A stretch of 64,000 nt of DNA, from NCBI GenBank assembly GCA_002720095.2, contig PBGP02000012.1, positions 25,113-89,112 of the forward strand, written 5' to 3'. How positions within the stretch are numbered: position 1 is the first letter of the stretch; every line of letters begins with the position of its first letter. Positions 9,439 through 18,718 of the stretch are shown piece after piece. A program made the translations under genes and the position numbers. Under the pieces are notes generated by a model, which saw only the letters and a list, made by a program, of their open reading frames with translations, had not been told where the DNA came from and searched no databases. The stretch comes from Methanobacteriota archaeon (GTDB taxonomy: Archaea; Thermoplasmatota; Poseidoniia; Poseidoniales; Poseidoniaceae).

Positions 9439-11502
9439 TTATAATGAGATATTAAATTCTAGAGCACTAATTCCAAGAAATAGTATTGTTGAACTTAAAA
9501 ACCCAAAAATTGAACCACTATTCAACAGTGGTAAACCTGCTTGAGGTTTTCCTAATGCTACGAATCCCATCAATACAAAATAACCGCAAAGCCCTCCAAG
9601 CATTGTAAATACTCCAATCCATAATGTGGCATCAATACCTAGAATTAATGTCCCTTCAGGTAGCCACGTAATGGCGGAAATAACAAGAATTCCGGGGAAA
9701 ATCACATCGCCTAAACCCATAAACATGGCATCTCTACTAGTTTCTTTTTTAATTTTGAGTTGCTTTTTGTCAAATTCATCGAATTTATTCTTTCCAATGT
9801 CTGTTTCCTGAATCTCGGTAGTATCTTTAATCGCATTTTTCTCTTGAATAAATGAATAATTTTTTTCCTGAGGTGCTACTAATAATATCGGTAATTTCAG
9901 ATTGACCATAGTATCTGCCAAATCCAGCATGTGTTTTGATTTGTATACGGCCCAAGCATCATAAATTGCGGCGATGACCATAAATATTATTATTAGCCAA
10001 GGTACGAAAGAAATTCCTAACATCGCAACTACTCCAGCACCTACAAGAATTCCAACTAAATTGACAACATACCATTCAGGTCTAAAAAATAAGATTATCA
10101 TCAGTATTACAGAAATTAAAAACCCGATTACCCCTGCCCATGGATTAACAATTTGAATTTGTTCTTCGCTTACAGTCATGAAATTCCATGTTCCATTATT
10201 TTGTAAAAATATTACTGAATCGACACTATTATCTGAGGAATTTGATAGAACCATTTTAGTATTTTCCGTATTTTGATAACTTATATTTATCTCTTCACTT
10301 AAGCTACTACTTCTAAACATTCTAATGTTTTCAGAGTCTAAAACAAATAGTTCATCTTGATATAGTTGATTGTAATTGGCTAGTAACACAGATTTTATTG
10401 GTGCAGAAAAATATCCGCCATCTAACTTCATTCTAGTCTCTTGTGTTAGATTTGAATCATTTCCCTGATTGTAATTCCAAGAGTAAACATTTCCCTCTTC
10501 ATCTCCAATTACTAACAGTTTTTGCTCTGTAAAACCGTCTTGCCAAAGTGAAGTCCCAAATGTTGCAGACGTAATTTTGTTGCTGTGAAAACTTTCAAAC
10601 TGAACTAAAGTAGATTCATTTTCATCTGGTAAATTAAGTAATGCTATTCTATTCTCTGTGACCCAGATTAAGTCTTCTTTTGGAGTAGTCCAGACTTCTA
10701 TTAATTTCTCATCTTTTATAAACTCAGGTATATCAAAACCATTATTCTCTCCCATTTTATACAATTTGTTGTCACTAGAAATATACCATTCAGAATTATT
10801 TGTACTAAATCCAATTTTACAATCAATTTCATCAATTAAATCGTTATTAATATCAAAATTATCGTGTATTTTTAAAAAGTTATCATCATTACAGATTACG
10901 ATCCCTTCTGGAAATGATGTGTATGTAAAAGGTTCATCATTGGTATACATTAAAACCCCTTGCGTAGTAAGATTCAAAGGCCCTTTTCCGTTGTCGTTGA
11001 ATGCATTAGAAAATTTATAAAATACATATCCCCCAAGTTCATCGGTTGTGGAGTTAATTAATTTTTGACTGGAAAAAAATCCATCATCGTGTTGTGTAAC
11101 AATTTCAAATGTTGAATCTACAGTTTTAAATTCTAATGGTTCAACAGATGAAGTGATTACTAAATTTGTTAGAGGAATAGTTGCATAACACAGAGCAATG
11201 AAAAGTATACCCAATATTCCGTATTTGATTATCCAATCTTTCTTTTTTTTAGCTAAGAAAATAATTGCAGCAGTGAAAACTAAAATAAGTACAAATTCTA
11301 AAATTATATTTCTTGCTTGACTAGCACCAGCCTCACCAAAAGCCCTGAACTCAGGCTTATCATAAAAAGGTTGAATTATAATACCTATTACAATTGTAGT
11401 AACAAACATAAGAGCCATTCCAATCATGGATTGCCACTGTTCTTTCATGGCTAGAATCATTTCTTTGATTTGCGGAGTTCCGTTAATCGAATTTCCCTCC
11501 AT
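9439..11502 (-). CDS. Presenilin-like A22-family intramembrane aspartyl protease with large ectodomain insertion
   Basis: AIYDAWAVYKSKHMLDLADTMVNLKLPILLV (YD motif), MGLGDVIFPGIL (GLGD motif), GKPQAGLPLLNSG (PAL-like). About nine predicted TMs by eye; about 330-aa soluble insertion. Confidence 0.85.
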   Translation of the reverse strand: MEGNSINGTPQIKEMILAMKEQWQSMIGMALMFVTTIVIGIIIQPFYDKPEFRAFGEAGASQARNIILEFVLILVFTAAIIFLAKKKKDWIIKYGILGILFIALCYATIPLTNLVITSSVEPLEFKTVDSTFEIVTQHDDGFFSSQKLINSTTDELGGYVFYKFSNAFNDNGKGPLNLTTQGVLMYTNDEPFTYTSFPEGIVICNDDNFLKIHDNFDINNDLIDEIDCKIGFSTNNSEWYISSDNKLYKMGENNGFDIPEFIKDEKLIEVWTTPKEDLIWVTENRIALLNLPDENESTLVQFESFHSNKITSATFGTSLWQDGFTEQKLLVIGDEEGNVYSWNYNQGNDSNLTQETRMKLDGGYFSAPIKSVLLANYNQLYQDELFVLDSENIRMFRSSSLSEEINISYQNTENTKMVLSNSSDNSVDSVIFLQNNGTWNFMTVSEEQIQIVNPWAGVIGFLISVILMIILFFRPEWYVVNLVGILVGAGVVAMLGISFVPWLIIIFMVIAAIYDAWAVYKSKHMLDLADTMVNLKLPILLVAPQEKNYSFIQEKNAIKDTTEIQETDIGKNKFDEFDKKQLKIKKETSRDAMFMGLGDVIFPGILVISAITWLPEGTLILGIDATLWIGVFTMLGGLCGYFVLMGFVALGKPQAGLPLLNSGSIFGFLSSTILFLGISALEFNISL

Positions 11503-11588
11503 GTATAGGCTTCTATTGTCTCCTCTATCAGTCTGTCTGGTGAATTTTCATAAAAATCAATATATCTTCTGATGTTAGAAGGTTTGAA

Positions 11589-12815
11589 TTGAGTATGGTG
11601 ATTGAATGGCTGGAATCTTTACGAAAACAAGGAATGAAATTAGGTTTAGAGAATACTTCTTTAATTCTTTCTAGATTAGGTAATCCTCAAAATGACTTTC
11701 CTTCAATACATGTTGCTGGAAGTAATGGTAAAGGAACAACGTGTTCAATTTTATCGAACGCCCTCAGTTTACTAGGACTTAAAATTGGATTATTCACTTC
11801 TCCACATCTTTGCAATGTCGAAGAAAGAATAAGAATTGATGGAAAACAGATATCAAATCTAGAGTTTATGGTTCATCTTAAAAACTTACAACACGTTTGT
11901 GAAATCACCCCAAAAATCCAGCCAACATTTTATGAAGCGACGTTTATTACTGCAATGATGTATTTCTCTTCTGAAAAAATAGATAGAGCTGTAATTGAAA
12001 CTGGGTTAGGAGGTAGGTTAGATGCTACAAGATTAGTAAATGCAGATTGTTGTATTTTGACCCAAATTTCACTAGAACACACAGATATTCTAGGTGAAAC
12101 ATTGTCAGAGATTGCCAGAGAAAAATCTGCAATTGCTAGGGAAGGGATACCACTAATTTCAACGTGGAATGATTGTGAAAGCGTAAGAAAAATGATTTCT
12201 CAAGCTGTAAGTTCAGATGACTTGTTAGAGTGGTACAAACCTAATGAAGGAGAAAACTTTACGACCGAAGCAAAAAATTTGGCAAATCTTGCACTCACTA
12301 AGTTAGGTTATCCATCTAACTGTGACGAGGCACTAAAATTTACGTTTTGGCCAGGAAGAATGCATATCATAGATTATTCTCAAAGTTTTCAAATTATTTT
12401 AGATTGTGCTCACAACCCTAGTGGAATGCAAAGGTCACTGAGTGAAATCAAGAATCATCATAACGATATCAATCAGATAATATTTGGTTGCACTGAACAA
12501 GAAGATTTGGATAATTTTTTGATCCCTTTGGTAAGATTTATGCGTACAGTAAAAATACATAATTTAATACTATGTGAACCTGTTGGAGGTAGGACAAAAG
12601 GAGTTGAGACTAGAGTGTTGAAAAAGTATTTACATGCTTATTTTCCTAATTTGAATTTTTATGAGGAGCAAGACACATTCAATACTGTTAACAAGGCATT
12701 ATCTTTTCCTAGTAAAAGTAAATTATTGTGTATTGGTAGTCTTTACTTAATTGGTAATATACTAAAGATTTTAAATCTAGACGACGCTGATTCCATGACA
12801 ATTTTCCGAAAGTAA
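11589..12815 (+). CDS. folC: Folylpolyglutamate/dihydrofolate synthase family (Mur ligase-like)
   Basis: VAGSNGKGTTCSILSNAL, FTSPHLCNVEERIRIDG, ETGLGGRLDATRL, LDCAHNPSGM. Confidence 0.9.
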   Translation: MSMVIEWLESLRKQGMKLGLENTSLILSRLGNPQNDFPSIHVAGSNGKGTTCSILSNALSLLGLKIGLFTSPHLCNVEERIRIDGKQISNLEFMVHLKNLQHVCEITPKIQPTFYEATFITAMMYFSSEKIDRAVIETGLGGRLDATRLVNADCCILTQISLEHTDILGETLSEIAREKSAIAREGIPLISTWNDCESVRKMISQAVSSDDLLEWYKPNEGENFTTEAKNLANLALTKLGYPSNCDEALKFTFWPGRMHIIDYSQSFQIILDCAHNPSGMQRSLSEIKNHHNDINQIIFGCTEQEDLDNFLIPLVRFMRTVKIHNLILCEPVGGRTKGVETRVLKKYLHAYFPNLNFYEEQDTFNTVNKALSFPSKSKLLCIGSLYLIGNILKILNLDDADSMTIFRK

Positions 12816-12853
12816 AAATTAGGCGGTTTGTTTACGAGAGTTGGTGAGGAATA

Positions 12854-13285
12854 ATTAAATGGGATTCAAGATTTTTGAAACTTGCAGAACATATTTCAGA
12901 TTGGAGTAAAGACCCCTCTACAAAAGTAGGTTGTATTATTGTAGGAGAAGACAGAGAAATTAGATCAACTGGTTTTAATGGATTTCCTAGAGGAATCGAG
13001 GATACTGAGGAAAGATTAAGCATCCGAGAAAAGAAATACCCCTTGATTTGCCATGCCGAGGAAAATGCTATTATGCATGCAGCAAGAATTGGAGTTTCAT
13101 TGAAAAATTGTATAGCTTACGTTACTTGGCCACCTTGTAATAGATGCTCTAGATCATTAATACAAGCAGGAATTAAAAAAATTGTAATTCCATCAAACAT
13201 TGATATCCCTGAAAGGTGGAGTGAAGAATTTGATTTGTCTAAATCAATGTTAAATGAGGCAGGAGTTGAATTGAAAATTATTTAA
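12854..13285 (+). CDS. dCMP/CMP deaminase family protein; probable non-canonical ATT start
   Basis: Zn-deaminase motifs CHAEENAI and PPCNRC. ORF track starts at TTG 12875, but the reading frame upstream encodes KWDSRF, the expected family N-terminus, with no ATG/GTG/TTG before the in-frame TGA at 12845. Confidence 0.85.
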   Translation: MKWDSRFLKLAEHISDWSKDPSTKVGCIIVGEDREIRSTGFNGFPRGIEDTEERLSIREKKYPLICHAEENAIMHAARIGVSLKNCIAYVTWPPCNRCSRSLIQAGIKKIVIPSNIDIPERWSEEFDLSKSMLNEAGVELKII

Positions 13286-13316
13286 ATTTCTAAAATCAAT
13301 CTTCGATTATGTTAAT

Positions 13317-13772
13317 ATGCCTTACCTCTTGAGTACGTTGAGTCGAATGTCTAAAAAGGCTAAATTTAGTTTGCGCGAAAAAATTTCAAAAAAATGGGAA
13401 TCAATCAGAGAACATCATTTAACGATATTAACAACTGTATTCGTAATTTCAATAGGAATGATGTTAGTAACACTTATTTTTGTATTTACTGAGACATATA
13501 ATGACTTGTCTCCAGAAAGAAATGCTCTAATCTGGATTTGTGGTATTTCAGGTTTACTCATTGCAATTTTATTATGGCCTGAATTTTTCTACCTTAGAGG
13601 CAGATACAATTTTTTAAGAGAGTTTATGAGAATTAATTCACCTTCTGAATTAAGGAAAGATCTTGCAGAAGCACAGGAGGCGGGTGAAATTTTAGGACGA
13701 AGATATTACATTAGATTACAGGAATTCTTGCTTGAAAAAGATATTAAGATTAAAAAACGTAAATTTAAATGA
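13317..13772 (+). CDS. Hypothetical membrane protein (two TM segments)
   Basis: Two hydrophobic segments (LTILTTVFVISIGMMLVTLIFVF; ALIWICGISGLLIAILLW) and a charged C-terminus. Confidence 0.5.
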   Translation: MPYLLSTLSRMSKKAKFSLREKISKKWESIREHHLTILTTVFVISIGMMLVTLIFVFTETYNDLSPERNALIWICGISGLLIAILLWPEFFYLRGRYNFLREFMRINSPSELRKDLAEAQEAGEILGRRYYIRLQEFLLEKDIKIKKRKFK

Positions 13773-13781
13773 GGGATTTAA

Positions 13782-14771
13782 TTGAAATATTGGCCTTTGT
13801 TTAAAGAATTAATTCTAGCCACTAGTGCAATTTTATTGCTATTATTCGCTATGTATTCCTCAACAGGAAATTCACCACCTGTGGTGGTTGTGGAATCAGA
13901 TTCTATGATGAATGATCCAGATGGTGAAATAGGGGCTATCGATGCTGGAGATTTAATATTGGTCCACGCTCCAGAGAGCAGGAAAATTATCACCTATGCA
14001 GAAGCTATGGAAAGATCTATTGGTTCTAAAATTTATGAAAGCCATGGATTACCAGGAGATGTGATTGTATACGACAAAAACGGGGAAGATAGAACACCAA
14101 TAATACACAGGGCTATAATTTACGCAAGGGCTAATTTCACAGAAACTCCAGACAGGGTAAACAGTACATGTGAAAATGGAACATTTGACTCCTTCCAAAT
14201 AGACAAGAATGATAGCATTAAGGGAACATGTGTGATTACTTGGGATGTTGCAGGGACAGAAGTACGCAATTCGACAAAAATTAGTTGGGATTTTACTGAA
14301 TATAAGTGTGATTTAACAGATAACGGGGCACATGCTCAATATCTCAGAATAATTGACTGGAGTCCTAAACATGAAGGTTACCTCACTTTGGGGGACAACA
14401 ATAATTGTAACGTAGATCAAGGAGGAGCAGCAACTAATTTTACTACAGGTGGTGGTCTGAGCGATGGTTCGGGTAACCGAGTTGAAGCCGTGACTTCCGA
14501 GTGGGTTGAAGGAATTGCGGGGGCTGAAATACCTTGGTTTGGTTCTGTAAAATTAATGACTTTGGGTGCAACAACAGATTCGTCACCCGGGACATCCTAC
14601 GTTCCTTCCAAAACATGGTTTTCTTTAACAGCTACAGTATTTGTTTTACTTATATCTCCAGTATTTTTAGAAGGCTTGGTAAATAAATTTCTACAAAGAT
14701 CTCCAGAAATGATCTCTTATTCCAACGAATCTATGAAAAACATTAATGAAAAATTAGAAGAATCAGAGTAA
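13782..14771 (+). CDS. Signal peptidase I-like protein (archaeal S26B type)
   Basis: N-terminal TM, VVVESDSMM (catalytic Ser context), IDAGDLILVHAP, PIIHRAI (His), C-terminal TM; TTG start. Confidence 0.75.
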   Translation: MKYWPLFKELILATSAILLLLFAMYSSTGNSPPVVVVESDSMMNDPDGEIGAIDAGDLILVHAPESRKIITYAEAMERSIGSKIYESHGLPGDVIVYDKNGEDRTPIIHRAIIYARANFTETPDRVNSTCENGTFDSFQIDKNDSIKGTCVITWDVAGTEVRNSTKISWDFTEYKCDLTDNGAHAQYLRIIDWSPKHEGYLTLGDNNNCNVDQGGAATNFTTGGGLSDGSGNRVEAVTSEWVEGIAGAEIPWFGSVKLMTLGATTDSSPGTSYVPSKTWFSLTATVFVLLISPVFLEGLVNKFLQRSPEMISYSNESMKNINEKLEESE

Positions 14772-15311
14772 ATCTTCTTCTATTTCTACACCAGCTAGTC
14801 TATTTTTTGTTTTATATAATTTTTTTTCTATTTGACTTAAATTTTTACTAATAGAATCTAAATTTATTTGCTCAATTTTAGAAATAATTGCCATTTTTTC
14901 CCTCCTTAAACTAGAAAATCTAGATCTTAAATTATCAGAAGATTGCTTTGATGTAATGTCACAAACCCAGTCTTCCAAGATTTCGATTAAATCATTAATA
15001 TTTCCACCGTTATCAGTAAAATAAATTTCTTGATCCTTTGAAATCTTTAATAATATTTGTTCAGAATTAATTGTATGAGATCTAATACTGCCAGAGATGT
15101 AGTTGGAAGGTGAGATGTATAGCCTTTGTTCTAATAGATAACCAACCCCATCTTCTTCAACGTCATACATGCTCATAGTGATTAAAGCAATATTATTTTC
15201 AAACCTTACCAGATATTCTGCAAAACCATCTTCTAGATGCCATAATTTAATTTTATTTGGTATTTCACCAATCTCGTCTAGGCACAACTGCTCGAGCATT
15301 TTTGTATGCAT
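14763..15311 (-). CDS. Hypothetical protein
   Basis: 182-aa ORF filling a gap between genes, coiled-coil C-terminus; no family recognised. Confidence 0.5.
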   Translation of the reverse strand: MHTKMLEQLCLDEIGEIPNKIKLWHLEDGFAEYLVRFENNIALITMSMYDVEEDGVGYLLEQRLYISPSNYISGSIRSHTINSEQILLKISKDQEIYFTDNGGNINDLIEILEDWVCDITSKQSSDNLRSRFSSLRREKMAIISKIEQINLDSISKNLSQIEKKLYKTKNRLAGVEIEEDLL

Positions 15312-15401
15312 TGTGGGTGTGTAGATTCTTTACTCAATAATATCATCGGTATTTTTCCATAAAATACTTTACTTCAAGAGTGAGGACTTAGAGGGGGGTG
15401 C

Positions 15402-16964
15402 ATGTCCAACGAGTGGTTAGAGGTAAACTTTAACGATTTCATATTTCCAATAATTTTAATTTTCTTTATATCTTGGTTGGTATTGTTGTCTAAGATGCAA
15501 AATAAAGGCATCTTAGATAAATTAAATGCTACCAAAGCATTGGGTTTTATTCTTATGTTACGAACCCAAAAGGGTATTAAATTATTAGAAAAAATATCCA
15601 AACCAAGAAAATTTTGGAGAATTTACGGCGAAGTATCATTGTGGGTTTGCAGATTATCTATGTTATTTATTGGATTACTAGTATTTTTGTCTATAATTCT
15701 ATTTGTCATCAATGGACCAGCTGAAGACCCACCTCCAATTACCACCATGATCGCAGTTCCTGGAATAAATCCTGTTATTCCACTTGGTTGGGGTATAATT
15801 GCATTTATAATTTCACTTGTAATTCACGAATTTGGACATGGACTACTGGCTAGGGCTCACGGTATGCGCCTCCGCAGTTTTGGATTGTTAGTTCTTGGAC
15901 CACTGCCGCTAGGAGCATTTGCAGAACCAGAATATGATGAGTTAACAAGGGCACCCAGAAAAGAAAGACAAAGAATGTTTGCTGCAGGTCCGTCAACTAA
16001 CATTTTTATGGCTTTAATTTGTTTTTTCATGTTAGTTTTAGTTTCAAGCCAATTTTCTGCAATTCACTCAGGAATGCATGCCAGAGGGATAATTCAGCAT
16101 GAACAATCAGGAGCAAATTCATCGGGTCTAGAAGCATATGATATAATTACGCACATTAACAATTCAAAAATTGAGAACAAAGAATCTTTTGACAATGCAT
16201 TATCAAAATATTCATCTGGAGATAATATTTCGTTGACAATTATACCAAAAGATAATTTGGACTCTACAATGCAATTAAATGTCACTCTCGGAGATGCATA
16301 TGAATATAGATATTACAACTGGAATTTAAGCTCTGGAGAGGACCTGAATTCTGATGGCCAAATCGGGAGAGATGATTTTGACATTTTCTTAGAGAATAAC
16401 AAGGATTTATTCGAAGAATTCGGAATGTCCGTAGAACCTGGTGATGCTTTTTTAGGAGTTAGTCAACTTGTTTCAAGCTCAAATGGCATAGATAGATTAG
16501 CGGGACCATTTGCCAAAGACTCGACTGGTAATATTCTCAGTAAAACACTTTTTACACCCTTTCACTTAATGACTTTAATTTTTGAACCAATAAATAACAA
16601 AGGCAAAGCCATTAATTCATTCGAGGAAAGTATGCTCGTAGTCGATGATGAAGGTATAAGTGGATTCTTAGGAGCAGAAAATTTAATTTTAGTTATTGAA
16701 TTCTTCTTTTGGTTAATTTGGGTCAATTTGTTATTAGGGTTGACGAATCTTATACCAATTTTACCATTCGATGGAGGTCATCTCTTTAGGGACATGTTTT
16801 ATGGATCACTTGAAAATATAAATCGTTTAAGAAAAGCAATAGGGTTAAAAAAATGGCACCCTTTGAGACTTGAACAGTTCGTAAATAAAATTACAGGATG
16901 GAGTTCATTAGCGTTATTTTTCATTCTAATTCTAATGCTTGGGTTACCATACTTGGTAGGATAA
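15402..16964 (+). CDS. M50-family site-2 protease-like membrane metalloprotease with PDZ-like region and EF-hand loop
   Basis: VIHEFGHGLLARAHG (HExxH-type), LIPILPFDGGHLFRDM (second Zn ligand motif), multiple TMs, PDZ-like segment GLEAYDIITHINNSKI, EF-hand-like DLNSDGQIGRDD. Confidence 0.88.
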   Translation: MSNEWLEVNFNDFIFPIILIFFISWLVLLSKMQNKGILDKLNATKALGFILMLRTQKGIKLLEKISKPRKFWRIYGEVSLWVCRLSMLFIGLLVFLSIILFVINGPAEDPPPITTMIAVPGINPVIPLGWGIIAFIISLVIHEFGHGLLARAHGMRLRSFGLLVLGPLPLGAFAEPEYDELTRAPRKERQRMFAAGPSTNIFMALICFFMLVLVSSQFSAIHSGMHARGIIQHEQSGANSSGLEAYDIITHINNSKIENKESFDNALSKYSSGDNISLTIIPKDNLDSTMQLNVTLGDAYEYRYYNWNLSSGEDLNSDGQIGRDDFDIFLENNKDLFEEFGMSVEPGDAFLGVSQLVSSSNGIDRLAGPFAKDSTGNILSKTLFTPFHLMTLIFEPINNKGKAINSFEESMLVVDDEGISGFLGAENLILVIEFFFWLIWVNLLLGLTNLIPILPFDGGHLFRDMFYGSLENINRLRKAIGLKKWHPLRLEQFVNKITGWSSLALFFILILMLGLPYLVG

Positions 16965-17502
16965 TTTGTTTTGAAACTAAATTATCATGTTTATCTCTAC
17001 ACAAAAAAGCTAAAAATTTATTCAAGGGTAGCCCTTTCTCCCAGTTTATCATTGGGTTACCTTGGTTGGAAATGGGTAATTTCGGAATTCTGCGTGCTAT
17101 AATGGATAATTTACCTTTTAGATTATTTGTTTCAACTCTGAATATCCTCCAGGAATCTCCTCTTACTCCTTTTAATCTGTGGGCATATAATGGCATTAAG
17201 CCTGTTTTTTCACCCTCTTTGACCATTGCTTCATATTGAATTTTCGTTCTACCAGAAAGATATAATTTTTTTGATTTTGTAGATTTTACTTCTACAGGAA
17301 AACTTATGTCACCTCTCAAAGCAACGAGATCACCACTTCCCTCCATTCCACTTCCCGCTGCCCTAACTACAAGAAATGGACGATTGATGACCATCATAAT
17401 ATGCGATTTCTCTATTTCACTACAACTACGTGTAATACTATCTATTGTTTTTCTATCACCACTTAGCACTCGTCTCAATTCTCTTTCATATGAGCTGGAC
17501 AT
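16921..17502 (-). CDS. hjc: Holliday junction resolvase Hjc-like
   Basis: YERELRRVL...VVRAAGSGMEGSGDLVAL...FPVEVKSTK archaeal Hjc nuclease signature. Confidence 0.8.
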   Translation of the reverse strand: MSSSYERELRRVLSGDRKTIDSITRSCSEIEKSHIMMVINRPFLVVRAAGSGMEGSGDLVALRGDISFPVEVKSTKSKKLYLSGRTKIQYEAMVKEGEKTGLMPLYAHRLKGVRGDSWRIFRVETNNLKGKLSIIARRIPKLPISNQGNPMINWEKGLPLNKFLAFLCRDKHDNLVSKQIILPSMVTQALELE

Positions 17503-17604
17503 TGAGGGTACTATTTTGGCGAGCGTACTTGAGGTTTATGATAGTTTTAAATTTAAAATAGTGTTTTTATAAATCTTGGAGTTCTTCAGAAAATATTTTT
17601 TCTG

Positions 17605-18222
17605 TCATTCGTCGGTAGTATCTCGTCCTGGAAGTTGATCTTCTGTCTCTCTGTAAACTGTCCTCATAGCATCAATAAAGTTTTTATTTAGAACAATCAT
17701 ATGGTATTCTTCAATATTACACTCCTCACTATCCAGCCATTCAAGTAATAAACTAAACGTCATTTTAGCTCCCTCTCTATGTGGATATGAAAAAATATCC
17801 ATGGAAAACGGTGCAGCTGCTACGGATTTAATTTCTTTTTTACCCTGTATTGCGGTGAACATCGCAGAATATGTTTTAGGCAACAAATCTCTTCTATTCT
17901 GATCTTGAGCAGGTCTTCTACAGTCTGGACTTACAACGTGTAATAAATACTTACATGAGAGATTATATGGTTTGTTGAACTTAGTAGTTGAAACGGGGCA
18001 TGGAGGAAGGTTCAGTTTTCTCTGTTTAACTGAAATTTCTTTACACGCTTCTCTTAATTCTTCCCCTGCAACATCGTATACCTTAGCATCAATTCCTTCT
18101 CTACCAGATAATCTATTATCTGAAGGTGTTGCAATAATATCAGCTTCATGTTTAGAAAGATCTCCATAGAATACTTTGAGGACTCCATGTTTGCAGGTAC
18201 GCTTCATGAGTAATTCTGCCAC
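17605..18222 (-). CDS. Macro-domain (ADP-ribose-binding-like) protein
   Basis: VFYGDLSKHEADIIATPSDNRLSGREGIDAKVYDVAGEELREACKEI and KSVAAAPFSMDIFSYP fit a macro domain. Confidence 0.7.
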   Translation of the reverse strand: MAELLMKRTCKHGVLKVFYGDLSKHEADIIATPSDNRLSGREGIDAKVYDVAGEELREACKEISVKQRKLNLPPCPVSTTKFNKPYNLSCKYLLHVVSPDCRRPAQDQNRRDLLPKTYSAMFTAIQGKKEIKSVAAAPFSMDIFSYPHREGAKMTFSLLLEWLDSEECNIEEYHMIVLNKNFIDAMRTVYRETEDQLPGRDTTDE

Positions 18223-18386
18223 ATTTACTAGCAGGTGAGGCCACCCTACATATTGACTTCGGTAAACAGATTCAACATTTTTCGTTTAATGGAGTGTTGT
18301 ATATTCGTTAAAACAACATTCAGTGACGCTTTTTCCATAGATTAGTTTATAAAGTCTTTGACATTAGTCCATTCGAGGAAAAAATT

Positions 18387-18656
18387 ATGCCCAAAGATAA
18401 AAAATATTTCGTTTTAAGAGAAGGTGGAGCAGATACTTCAAAAGTGTTTGCTAGTGCGCAACCAAGAGGTGCTGCTTTGAAGGCTGCTTCTAGAGGAAAA
18501 ACCGATATTCGTTTAAGAGAACGTGGAACTAATAGAGTTCATGTTTTTGTCGGCGAAAGGAGACAAGTACCCAAACCAGATAATGGCCCTGATTGGTTAC
18601 CAGACATGGTATGGAAGGCTAATGTTAAGAAACAAGGAATAGAGCATTTAGGTTAG
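18387..18656 (+). CDS. MC1-family chromosomal protein
   Basis: KKYFVLREGG...FASAQPRGAALKAASRGKTDIRLRERGTNRVHVFVGER...WLPDMVWKANVKKQGIEHL matches methanogen chromosomal protein MC1 by eye. Confidence 0.9.
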   Translation: MPKDKKYFVLREGGADTSKVFASAQPRGAALKAASRGKTDIRLRERGTNRVHVFVGERRQVPKPDNGPDWLPDMVWKANVKKQGIEHLG

Positions 18657-18718
18657 TAACCCTTATCTAAATTCGAGAATTTGCATAGGTTAGTGCAGTC
18701 TATGACATAGGTTATCTC

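Noticed and set aside
17605-18656. Macro-domain gene and MC1 gene as an ADP-ribosylation/chromatin system
   Set aside because: Genes are divergent with a normal promoter gap and no ADP-ribosyltransferase is nearby; proximity alone is weak.
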